Shown: positions 1 to 5,751 of the stretch, piece after piece
Layout of the letters: every line of letters starts with the position of its first letter
Numbering within the stretch: the stretch's first letter is position 1
Origin: Candidatus Poribacteria bacterium
GTDB lineage: Bacteria > Poribacteria > WGA-4E > UBA9662
Direction of reading: 5' to 3'
DNA length: 8,641 nt
Assembly: GCA_002699335.1 (NCBI GenBank)
Contig: PACG01000086.1
Coordinates: 39,145 to 47,785 of the forward strand
The notes under the pieces: model-generated
Told to the model about the DNA's origin: nothing
Seen by the model: only the letters and a program-made list of their open reading frames with translations
Database searches by the model: none
Position numbers and translations under genes: made by a program

Positions 1-163
1 CGGACACTAACTAATTGCTTGTCTTCGCCTCCTCTATCTCTGAGAATAAGGGTAAAAGACTTTAAGCAAAACACGGTGGTTTGCCAGCACGCAACAATCC
101 TCTAGCCAGGTGACAGAGCATCAATGACTGTTCGTTTTCGTCTGGCATAAATGCTTTTTGCAT
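1..163 (-). pseudogene. iscB: IscB (RNA-guided nuclease of IS200/IS605-like elements), 5' part, frameshifted and cut by the window edge
   Basis: IscB is the RuvC/HNH nuclease guided by omega-RNA and an ancestor-type relative of Cas9. Reading leftward from ATG at 163-161, the first 28 codons give an N-terminus (MQKAFMPDENEQSLMLCHLA, then RGLLRAGK) that matches the family pattern M-x-K-V-F-V-x-D-x-x-x-x-P-L-M-P-C-H-x-A-R-x-x-L-L-x-x-G-K. The frame then ends at TAA (64-62) after 33 codons. Shifting frame near position 75 restores the expected continuation (VFCLKSFTLILRDRGGEDKQ, positions 74 to about 15), which is open to the edge. The shift fits a single-base loss in the GK-A-A-V-F stretch. Other decay: PLMP has become SLML, and the ARAR motif appears two codons short. 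A strong GGAGGA (176-171) lies 7 nt before ATG. The RuvC and HNH parts lie outside the window, so their state is unknown. The identification rests on recalled family motifs. Confidence 0.8.
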
Positions 164-384
164 GCTGAAATCCTCCGGGGTTGCTAGTTACCACCCCCTC
201 AGTTTGGGCCGGTTAGACTCTCCTTACCAATGTTGGAAAGGGTTTTGACGCTAACAGTATAGCCATGTTTAACTGCTAACGCTAAAGCTTAGAACTGGAG
301 AGGTACTCCTAACCACAATCGAACATAGTAACGAAGTGCGTACGCTAGTCAACCACCTGTCCTTCCGAGCGGGGGGTAGCCGAC
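164..384 (-). ncRNA. omega-RNA (HEARO) scaffold upstream of iscB
   Basis: HEARO RNAs are long structured RNAs encoded directly upstream of iscB; they guide the IscB nuclease with a guide at their 5' end. Here the 5' end on the minus strand opens with GTCGGCTACC (384-375), which pairs over 10 positions (with some G-U pairs) with GGTGGTTGAC (357-348) across a 17-nt loop. This helix resembles the first stem of the family. Near the 3' end, the segment AGTCTAACCGGCC (219-207) and a small GGGGT/ACCCC hairpin (197-193 with 181-177) precede the iscB ribosome-binding site, as I recall for HEARO RNAs. The length of about 220 nt is usual. The scaffold looks intact although the ORF it serves is broken. 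The exact 5' end and the guide (probably just beyond 384) are inferred. A group II intron 5' region was considered and rejected. Confidence 0.75.
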
Positions 385-427
385 AGTTTCAAATTCAAAT
401 TATGGTTTAAGCCGTTCAGCAGTGGAT

Positions 428-1399
428 TTATAATGAAACCGACTTGCCAGTGCGTGCCGATTCGTAAATCGCCAGGTTGAGTTCCACCGACCTGCGTCCT
501 TCATGACCGTCTACAGCAGGTATGGTATCCTCTCGAATCACCCGAATAGCATCCTCAACCACGTTGGTGGGATAGTCAGGCAGGTCGAACTCTGGTTCTC
601 CATCGGTAAAGGCCCAGATATCCGGCCCTAAACCGACAGAACCTTTATCACCGTGAATGTTAATCATCGACACACTTCCCGCCTCTTTAGGAAAGGTCGT
701 GGTTGTATAGACGGTTCCGATCGCACCATTTTTGAATTGGAGGATAGCGGTAGCCAGGTCTTCCGTTTCACAATTTTCGTGAGTATAAATGCCATAATGG
801 GCACCGATCACCCGCTCAACATCGCCCATAAACCAGAGCATCAAATCGACGTAGTGGACGCCTTGGTTCATAATAGACCCACCTCCATCGTATTCCCAGG
901 TACCGTGCCAACCGACATAGTAACTGTCTGCCCGATACCACTTCATTCTCAACTCACAGTGAATCACATCCCCGATCAGGCCGCTCTGAACGGCGTGTTG
1001 AATCCGACGATTCTTAGTACCGTAACGTTCCTGAAAATCGACCAGTAATTTGACATTATTATGAGCGCAAGCATTGACCAGGGCATCACAGTTTTCTAGA
1101 CTGACATCCATCGGTTTGGTAGTGATGACGTGTTTATCATGATTGGCCGCTTCAATACCGAATTTAGCGTGCAAACCGCTGGGCAACATAATGAAGGTAG
1201 CGTCAATATCATCCCGTTCAAACATCTCATTGACATCGAGGTGGCTCTCACAACCGAACTTTTCTACTGCAGCCTGACACCTCGATTCATCTAGATCCGC
1301 TACTGCAACCAACTTTGCTCCTTCGGTGGAAGCAACCTGATTAGCTCGATTCATGCCCATTCCTAAACCCACGACACCAAAACTTATCTCTTGACTCAT
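428..1399 (-). CDS. Gfo/Idh/MocA-family NAD(P)-dependent oxidoreductase
   Basis: A cytoplasmic dehydrogenase of 323 residues, the usual size for this family, which oxidises or reduces sugars, inositols and related polyols with NAD(P). The N-terminal Rossmann fold shows GVVGLGMG (residues 8-15) as the dinucleotide-binding glycine loop and a second strand ending in VADLD (33-37). The family EKP motif appears as TTKP (93-96), keeping the important lysine K95 but with Thr in place of Glu. The C-terminal half has GGGS (172-175) and NQGVHYVDLMLWFMGD (178-193), holding the conserved His182 and Asp185 of the active-site helix. It ends with the typical GRRSVELNLAIYESARTGKS segment. ATG at 1399 is supported by AAGGAG about 9 nt upstream and by a sigma70-like promoter further up. 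The substrate cannot be read from sequence. The gene stands alone, with an omega-RNA/iscB remnant 43 nt downstream on the same strand. Confidence 0.93.
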   Translation of the reverse strand: MSQEISFGVVGLGMGMNRANQVASTEGAKLVAVADLDESRCQAAVEKFGCESHLDVNEMFERDDIDATFIMLPSGLHAKFGIEAANHDKHVITTKPMDVSLENCDALVNACAHNNVKLLVDFQERYGTKNRRIQHAVQSGLIGDVIHCELRMKWYRADSYYVGWHGTWEYDGGGSIMNQGVHYVDLMLWFMGDVERVIGAHYGIYTHENCETEDLATAILQFKNGAIGTVYTTTTFPKEAGSVSMINIHGDKGSVGLGPDIWAFTDGEPEFDLPDYPTNVVEDAIRVIREDTIPAVDGHEGRRSVELNLAIYESARTGKSVSL

Positions 1400-1472
1400 A
1401 CTAAATAACTCCTTCAGTCTCTATTAAATCCGTTTCGTCTGAGTTGGCGATAACATTCTTGTCATCTAAGGC

Positions 1473-1501
1473 ATTATTGCAGATCTGCTCTCTATTGTCA
1501 A
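1473..1501 (-). promoter_or_regulatory. Sigma70-like promoter of the Gfo/Idh/MocA gene, with palindrome in the spacer
   Basis: On the minus strand, TTGACA (1501-1496) is a perfect -35 box. A 17-nt spacer separates it from AATAAT (1478-1473), which matches 5 of 6 positions of the -10 consensus. Transcription would start near 1466, leaving a leader of roughly 65 nt to the ATG at 1399. The spacer contains GCAGATCTGC (1488-1479), a perfect 10-bp palindrome adjoining the -10 box, placed where a repressor would block RNA polymerase. The operator reading is inference. Confidence 0.6.
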
Positions 1502-1561
1502 AGTCTTTTTGAGATGAACAGGCCGCGATGATAGCCGACTGGCAAGTTGGCTGACTCGGCG

Positions 1562-1590
1562 TTTACTTCAGGTGGGAATTTTGATATAAT
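1562..1590 (+). promoter_or_regulatory. Sigma70-like promoter of the TPR-like gene
   Basis: TTTACT (1562-1567, 4 of 6 matches to -35) is followed by a 17-nt spacer and a perfect TATAAT (1585-1590). The predicted start near 1597 leaves about 25 nt to the ATG at 1622, with GGAG at 1607-1610 in between. It diverges from the oxidoreductase promoter about 60 bp to the left, so a shared regulator is possible. Confidence 0.6.
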
Positions 1591-1621
1591 TAGACTATAT
1601 CTTACAGGAGAGACGAAAGCG

Positions 1622-2041
1622 ATGTTTAAGTTTCTAACACGGCTCTTTGAAGGATCGATGAATATCGAGCGTGCTTATAAGACATGCGACAGTGCGATTG
1701 GACTTTTGCAGAGTTACAATGGTAATCCAGATGGATTCTCCGAAAACAAAAAAGCGGACATGAACGAGACAGTTGAAAAAGCGATTCAGGAGGCGACACA
1801 GCTAATCGGTGTAGAAGGTGAGCGCAACTGGACCGGTGTCTTCCGCGAAATGCACAAGAATTTGGCTTCCATTTACTTCGAGTTAGGCGACTATGACAAG
1901 GTTCGTCATCACTGCGACCAGTTAACCAGTTATGGGGAGGTTGGCCGGTACGATGCCGAGGAGGTTCTCGAAAAACTAAACGAATCGCCCGGGTCGACCG
2001 AGTCTAACACCTCAGAAGATGTGACCGCCACTCAACCGTAA
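1622..2041 (+). CDS. Small TPR-like protein of unknown function
   Basis: A 139-residue, largely helical, acidic cytoplasmic protein with no signal peptide or membrane segment. About residues 75-105 (MHKNLASIYFELGDYDKVRH onward) have the spacing of a tetratricopeptide helix pair (A-x-x-Y-x-x-x-G-x-Y-x-x-A), suggesting a protein-interaction role. The earlier stretch MNIERAYKTCDSAIGLLQSY could be another helix pair, and the Ser/Thr-rich tail looks disordered. A longer frame opens at 1547, but that would put the start upstream of a good promoter (TATAAT at 1585-1590). ATG at 1622, preceded by AGGAGAG, is therefore preferred. It lies 67 bp before the VWA gene and may be cotranscribed with it and coaE. 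I do not recognise a named family. Confidence 0.75.
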   Translation: MFKFLTRLFEGSMNIERAYKTCDSAIGLLQSYNGNPDGFSENKKADMNETVEKAIQEATQLIGVEGERNWTGVFREMHKNLASIYFELGDYDKVRHHCDQLTSYGEVGRYDAEEVLEKLNESPGSTESNTSEDVTATQP

Positions 2042-2056
2042 TCATCTACAAGATGA
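2042..2056 (+). other. Small hairpin after the TPR-like gene
   Basis: TCATCT-ACA-AGATGA is a perfect 6-bp stem with a 3-nt loop starting immediately after the stop codon. No T-run follows, so it is more likely an mRNA 3'-end or processing element, or chance, than an intrinsic terminator. Transcription could read on into the VWA gene. Confidence 0.3.
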
Positions 2057-2108
2057 GATGGTGATGGCCTAGCCACCTGTAGCCCTACCTTCCACCTCGG
2101 TTGAACCC

Positions 2109-4025
2109 ATGCGTTTCCTTGCTCCCACTACGCTGGTGTTGTTGATCCTGATACCGTTGCTGGTTCTCCTGCACTCCCTGCGATCTAAACGCCGTCGACA
2201 AGTCGTTTCCAATCTCCATTTATGGATAGACATTAGCGAAAACACCAACACCAGTGCCGCCTTTCAACGCCTAAAATCCTCACTCTTGCTTTTACTTCAG
2301 GCCTTTTTTTTATTATTTCTTATCGTTAGCCTAGCCAGACCTACCCTTCAGCAGCGACAATTGATTTCGACACAGGTTTGCTTGGTCATCGATAATTCTG
2401 CCAGCATGTCGGCACCGGCCACCTCAAAAACAGCTAACCTGAAAACCCGTTTCGATTTAGCTAAAGCTGCCGCTCACCAGTTGGTTGACCGGTTAAGTGC
2501 CAATGGGCAAATGATGATCTTGGATGCTTTTTTGCTATCCAACAATATGCGGCAATCCGAGTTGGCCTCTACTTCAGACCGAAAACAGCTACACCGGGAG
2601 ATTGACCAGCTACCCCTTCGCACGGCAGAAGTAGATTTAGCTCATCTGAATAGCTTTCAGAACATGTACGAAACGATTTTAATTACTGATAGTCCACCAC
2701 CACTTAATGGCGACTTAGGCTCCGAGATCCGTACTCTTTATGTTGGCGACAATATTGATAATACCGGGATTACAGATTTACGTCTGACCCGTGACCTCAG
2801 TTACCGGCCGAATATCTATGTTCAGGTACAACACTTCGGTTCCAGTCCGCAGAGTATCGAACTACAGTTGTTGATTAACAATATCTGGTTTGATAACCGA
2901 ATTATTTCCCTGCAACCGGACAAAAGCGAAACTGTCATCTTCGATCTGTCTGAGTTACAACCACAGTTCCAACGCATTACTGCCAAGTTAGACATTCAGG
3001 ATGGGTTATCGGCAGACAACTCTGCCTATCTCATTTTTCAATCAGAGACCAAACCTGACGTGGTTTTGGTCAGCGACCGTCAGCTTTTGCCTCTGACTCG
3101 CCTGTTAGCCACTAACCCAAACATCCATTTCACCTCTGCTACCTTTCGCACACATAATAGCGGTTTTGGTGATATTGTCATTTTCGACCAAATCGTTCCA
3201 GACTGGACAAGTCGCAAAAAACAATCGGAACAAAGTCTGATGTTTTTAGACCCACAAAGGGATTTGCCCTTTTCCAAAGCGTTACAACGAAATCAATTCA
3301 CTAACATTGTAGACCAGCACCGATCTCATCCGATTATGCAAAAAGTACCTTTGCTGGATTTACAGATTCGCCAGTCAACCACCTACCAACTACCAACTTG
3401 GGCCACGTCTTTGGTAGAAGGAAACGCCAATGCTTCCGATACAACTGACGCGAGAATGTTAGCAACACCGTTAATTTGGGCCGGGGAACAACCTGGTGGA
3501 CAAAAGGTCTGTCTTTTTGGGTTTGATGCCTTTAATCTGCGTCAATCTCGTTTTGCCCACTTAATTCCAGCCATGCCAATGCTAGTTTCTCAATTGATGG
3601 AATGGCTGACGCCATCGCCCCAACTTATTGAATCAACCAGCATTCAGGCGGGGAATCCTGTTCGTCTGAGTCGTCGGGTTACCGATAGGACGGTGGCAAT
3701 TCGCAAACCAGACTCTGCTACAATTGACATCCCGCCCAATATTAACATTTTCACCGATACCACAACGATTGGCATCTATACAATTCTGGTTGATGGACAG
3801 GAGGCGGGGCACTTTTCAGCCAATCTGTTCAGTGCCTCAGAATCGGATCTATCTCAACTACCACTGGCAACAGGAACTGATACCAATACTGTTCTGGGTC
3901 AACTTGCCTCGTTAACTCAAGCCTTAGAATGGATTGAGATCTGGTACTATCCAGCCCTCGCAGCACTGATTTTATTGCTAACTGAATGGGTTGTTTACCA
4001 ACGCTCGAAACGAGCTAGCCTATGA
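2109..4025 (+). CDS. BatA-like membrane protein with von Willebrand factor A domain
   Basis: A 638-residue inner-membrane protein. It begins with the double-membrane-anchor N-terminus typical of BatA-like proteins: helix one about 6-23 (LAPTTLVLLILIPLLVLL), a basic loop (SLRSKRRRQ), and helix two about 57-75 ending in SLARP. A VWA domain follows with the metal-site motif DNSAS (95-99) and a later LITDSPPP (191-198). Between them the conserved threonine of the metal site seems replaced (TAEVDLAHL, V175). A long periplasmic beta-rich region follows, and then a C-terminal helix (about 608-631, IEIWYYPALAALILLLTEWV) with a basic tail. Family members are linked to aerotolerance (Bat) loci or to MoxR-type chaperone operons, but no MoxR ATPase or DUF58 partner is in the window. 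ATG at 2109 has no clear Shine-Dalgarno, so translation may be coupled or weak. It is followed 29 bp later by coaE. Confidence 0.85.
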   Translation: MRFLAPTTLVLLILIPLLVLLHSLRSKRRRQVVSNLHLWIDISENTNTSAAFQRLKSSLLLLLQAFFLLFLIVSLARPTLQQRQLISTQVCLVIDNSASMSAPATSKTANLKTRFDLAKAAAHQLVDRLSANGQMMILDAFLLSNNMRQSELASTSDRKQLHREIDQLPLRTAEVDLAHLNSFQNMYETILITDSPPPLNGDLGSEIRTLYVGDNIDNTGITDLRLTRDLSYRPNIYVQVQHFGSSPQSIELQLLINNIWFDNRIISLQPDKSETVIFDLSELQPQFQRITAKLDIQDGLSADNSAYLIFQSETKPDVVLVSDRQLLPLTRLLATNPNIHFTSATFRTHNSGFGDIVIFDQIVPDWTSRKKQSEQSLMFLDPQRDLPFSKALQRNQFTNIVDQHRSHPIMQKVPLLDLQIRQSTTYQLPTWATSLVEGNANASDTTDARMLATPLIWAGEQPGGQKVCLFGFDAFNLRQSRFAHLIPAMPMLVSQLMEWLTPSPQLIESTSIQAGNPVRLSRRVTDRTVAIRKPDSATIDIPPNINIFTDTTTIGIYTILVDGQEAGHFSANLFSASESDLSQLPLATGTDTNTVLGQLASLTQALEWIEIWYYPALAALILLLTEWVVYQRSKRASL

Positions 4026-4054
4026 AAAATAGGCACCGCTGACGGAAGCAGATT

Positions 4055-4726
4055 GTGGCTGATAAAAAGTTGCCAGAACGAATTCGGTCTGTAGATCGCC
4101 AACCTCTAGTTAGCGGGTTAGTGGTGGGATTAACTGGTGGAATCGCTAGTGGGAAATCGACTGTTGCTCAGATGCTAAAAACAAGAGGGGCACACATCAT
4201 AGATCTAGATCAAATTGGGCATCGACTACTGAGAGCCGATAGTCCTGTGATCAGCCGGTTAATTGAGACTTTTGGGGCAGATATCTTAGAGGAAAGCGGC
4301 GATGTTAATCGTACTAAACTGGGTGAAATTGTCTTTGCCAACCCGACTGATCGTCAGCAACTCGACGCGATTATGCACCCTAGAATCCATCAAATCTCTC
4401 GCCAATCAGCACGTAACCTGGCGAGAACCGATCCAGATTCTGTGGTAGTAATTGACTCTCCGCTCCTAATCGAATCAGGTGGATACCGCTCGGTGGATTG
4501 TATTGTGGTTGTCGCATCCAACCAAAGTCAGCAAGTTGACCGCTTAATTCAGCGAAGTAAATCCCAACGTCGTCCCCTGAACCCGTTACAGGCTAAAGCT
4601 CGGATCGAGGCACAAATGCCAGTCAGAGAAAAGATTGCCTATGCCGATTATGTCGTTCATAATGATGGCACACTCTCTGATCTGAAAGATCAAGTCCATC
4701 AGTTATGGGGTGTTCTTAAGGGTTAA
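4055..4726 (+). CDS. coaE: Dephospho-CoA kinase
   Basis: This enzyme carries out the last step of coenzyme A synthesis, phosphorylating the 3'-hydroxyl of dephospho-CoA with ATP in the cytoplasm. At 223 residues it is slightly longer than usual (about 200), because about 22 polar residues precede the P-loop strand. The Walker A motif GGIASGKST is at 28-36. IIDLDQIGH (48-56) contains the catalytic aspartate region, MHPRIH (107-112) is the CoA-site signature, and DSPLLIES (134-141) is the equivalent of the family's PLLFE. RIEAQM (183-188) is the lid-side motif, and ADYVVHNDG (197-205) is the usual C-terminal signature. The GTG start at 4055 is chosen because GGAAG (4044-4048) lies 6 nt upstream; no ATG lies closer to the P-loop. 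It follows the VWA gene by 29 bp on the same strand, so cotranscription is likely, though the functions look unrelated. Confidence 0.95.
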   Translation: MADKKLPERIRSVDRQPLVSGLVVGLTGGIASGKSTVAQMLKTRGAHIIDLDQIGHRLLRADSPVISRLIETFGADILEESGDVNRTKLGEIVFANPTDRQQLDAIMHPRIHQISRQSARNLARTDPDSVVVIDSPLLIESGGYRSVDCIVVVASNQSQQVDRLIQRSKSQRRPLNPLQAKARIEAQMPVREKIAYADYVVHNDGTLSDLKDQVHQLWGVLKG

Positions 4727-4806
4727 AGTCTTACCGGGATCTTTACAGGTTAAAGGCCGTTTCCAACTGGTAATTTAAGTTGACAATTTGACCCAGTGGA
4801 GTATGG

Positions 4807-4947
4807 ATGGCCGATTTGCTAACCAAGATTCTTGTCACCGGGAACAAGGACCATTGGAAAACCACCGCACGTCAGGCTGTTGGATTCATCTGCGATGGCA
4901 AGCATCCGTTTACAATTATTGGACTTGACACAGCGACGCGAAGCTGA
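4807..4947 (+). CDS. Doubtful small ORF, 46 residues
   Basis: A short reading frame (start MADLLTKILVTG, end IIGLDTATRS) with ATG at 4807 and GGAG (4798-4801) 5 nt upstream. Its composition is protein-like (a central TTARQAVGFICDGKHPFTII stretch), but I recognise no family. An overlapping frame from ATG 4803 (41 codons) is a poorer candidate. A perfect TTGACA at 4780-4785 might be a promoter -35 box, but its best -10 match (TATGGA, 4802-4807) would overlap this start and is weak. It lies 80 bp after coaE and 45 bp before the next ORF's earliest start. It may be a real small gene or a remnant. Confidence 0.3.
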   Translation: MADLLTKILVTGNKDHWKTTARQAVGFICDGKHPFTIIGLDTATRS

Positions 4948-4992
4948 TACTTTATTTAATTGAGAAATTTGGTTTTAAAAGCGAAATCCACG

Positions 4993-5430
4993 ATGTCTCC
5001 CAAAACTAGTGGCCTTTCTATGGCATTTCGCCCTCCGCTCATTTGGGTGCTGATCTATTCTCTGACGGCCCCGATTTCCCTGTATGATTATGTTGTTTGC
5101 ATCAGCTTAGACGGCCGTATTGAGCTCGAGACAACACATGATGGAAAGTGTACTACCCTTCCCATTTTATCACTATACGAAACCCTCCATCAGCCTGAGA
5201 CAGATGGCCGCTGTAGCCGTTGCTTCGATATTCTAATTCTGACTACCAATCCTAATCAACACTATATCTGCTCTTCCCAAGAGCCGGCGGCAATTGAAAC
5301 GGATATAGTCATAGCTTCATGGGTTCCTCCAACTATTTTCGTCCCACGTCTAACCGGTAATACACGGTCGAGTCCTCAATGGCGCCTCAACAACCGCTTA
5401 CACCTCCAGACTACTGTCCTTAGGCTATAG
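4993..5430 (+). CDS. Exported small cysteine-patterned protein of unknown function
   Basis: A 145-residue protein with one N-terminal hydrophobic segment (RPPLIWVLIYSLTAPIS, about residues 13-29) resembling a signal peptide or anchor, so probably exported. The mature part starts with VVCISLDGRIELE and carries later cysteines in GKC, DGRCSRCFDILI and HYIC. The order C-x-x-x-DG-x-x-x-x-E, then C, then C-x-x-C-x-DI, recalls a class of small secreted hypothetical proteins (pattern CLGxDGHxxxE ... HCGPCxDI) that I have seen in environmental genomes, but I cannot name a family or function. The start is uncertain: TTG 4960, ATG 4993 and ATG 5020 are in frame, and none has a good ribosome-binding site. 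ATG 5020 would put the signal sequence at the very N-terminus. Four of its cysteines (VVC, GKC, C-x-x-C) sit about 330 bp upstream of a Zn/Cd exporter, so a metal-related role is conceivable; that is only inference. Confidence 0.6.
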   Translation: MSPKTSGLSMAFRPPLIWVLIYSLTAPISLYDYVVCISLDGRIELETTHDGKCTTLPILSLYETLHQPETDGRCSRCFDILILTTNPNQHYICSSQEPAAIETDIVIASWVPPTIFVPRLTGNTRSSPQWRLNNRLHLQTTVLRL

Positions 5431-5455
5431 AGAAAAGAATCCATTACATTTCTCT
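5429..5455 (+). terminator. Weak candidate terminator after the cysteine-patterned protein
   Basis: AGAGAAA (5429-5435) and TTTCTCT (5449-5455) form a 7-bp inverted repeat with a 13-nt loop, overlapping the stop codon of the preceding ORF. The stem is AT-rich and is followed only by TAGTCTTTC, so termination would be inefficient at best. Confidence 0.25.
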
Positions 5456-5751
5456 TAGTCTTTCGACATAAAGCGTCGGCAACTCCTCAAGACTATCAGC
5501 TAAACACTTTTAGTCTCTTCACTATTCATCGGTTGGATTTATTGCCCTATTCGGCAGAAATGGTGGATATGGAAAATGGACAGATGAGGTCTCAGATATC
5601 GTGTTAAACCGCTTGCCTCATCTTCGTCGGAATTCAAAGCTGCAGCCGCTGGCTTGGGCAAGGGCCTAATGAAGGTTGTGCTTTCCATTCAACAAAGGGT
5701 CAATAACTACAGTCCAAACGGACATAGTATCCCCAAAGATAAGGAGTAAAG
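5456..5751 (+). other. Intergenic region before the metal ATPase, no convincing gene
   Basis: All frames are short. The longest protein-like stretch on the plus strand (roughly 5524-5666, containing GFIALFGRNGGYGKW, ending in TAA) has no start or ribosome-binding site and matches nothing I recognise; it could be a gene remnant. No clear sigma70 promoter is visible: TAGTAT at 5725-5730 lacks a partner -35. I see no dyad of the MerR (ZntR) or ArsR (CadC) operator kind. The ATPase ribosome-binding site AAGGAG lies at 5741-5746. Confidence 0.5.

Noticed and set aside
164..400. Group II intron 5' end, suggested by GTGCG at about 336-340
   Set aside because: No domain V-like sequence or reverse transcriptase is present. 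The opposite strand gives a consistent omega-RNA plus IscB reading.
653..1048. Plus-strand 131-codon open frame
   Set aside because: It is antisense to the well-supported oxidoreductase and shows no family features or ribosome-binding site.
438..1552. Inverted similarity between the 3' end of the oxidoreductase gene (ACTTGCCAGT, about 441-450) and about 1538-1547
   Set aside because: Only about ten bases match, and one copy is inside conserved coding sequence (RTGKSV), so chance is the simplest explanation.
1547..1621. Extended N-terminus for the TPR-like protein
   Set aside because: It would overlap a good promoter (TATAAT at 1585-1590) and lacks a ribosome-binding site; ATG 1622 has AGGAGAG upstream.
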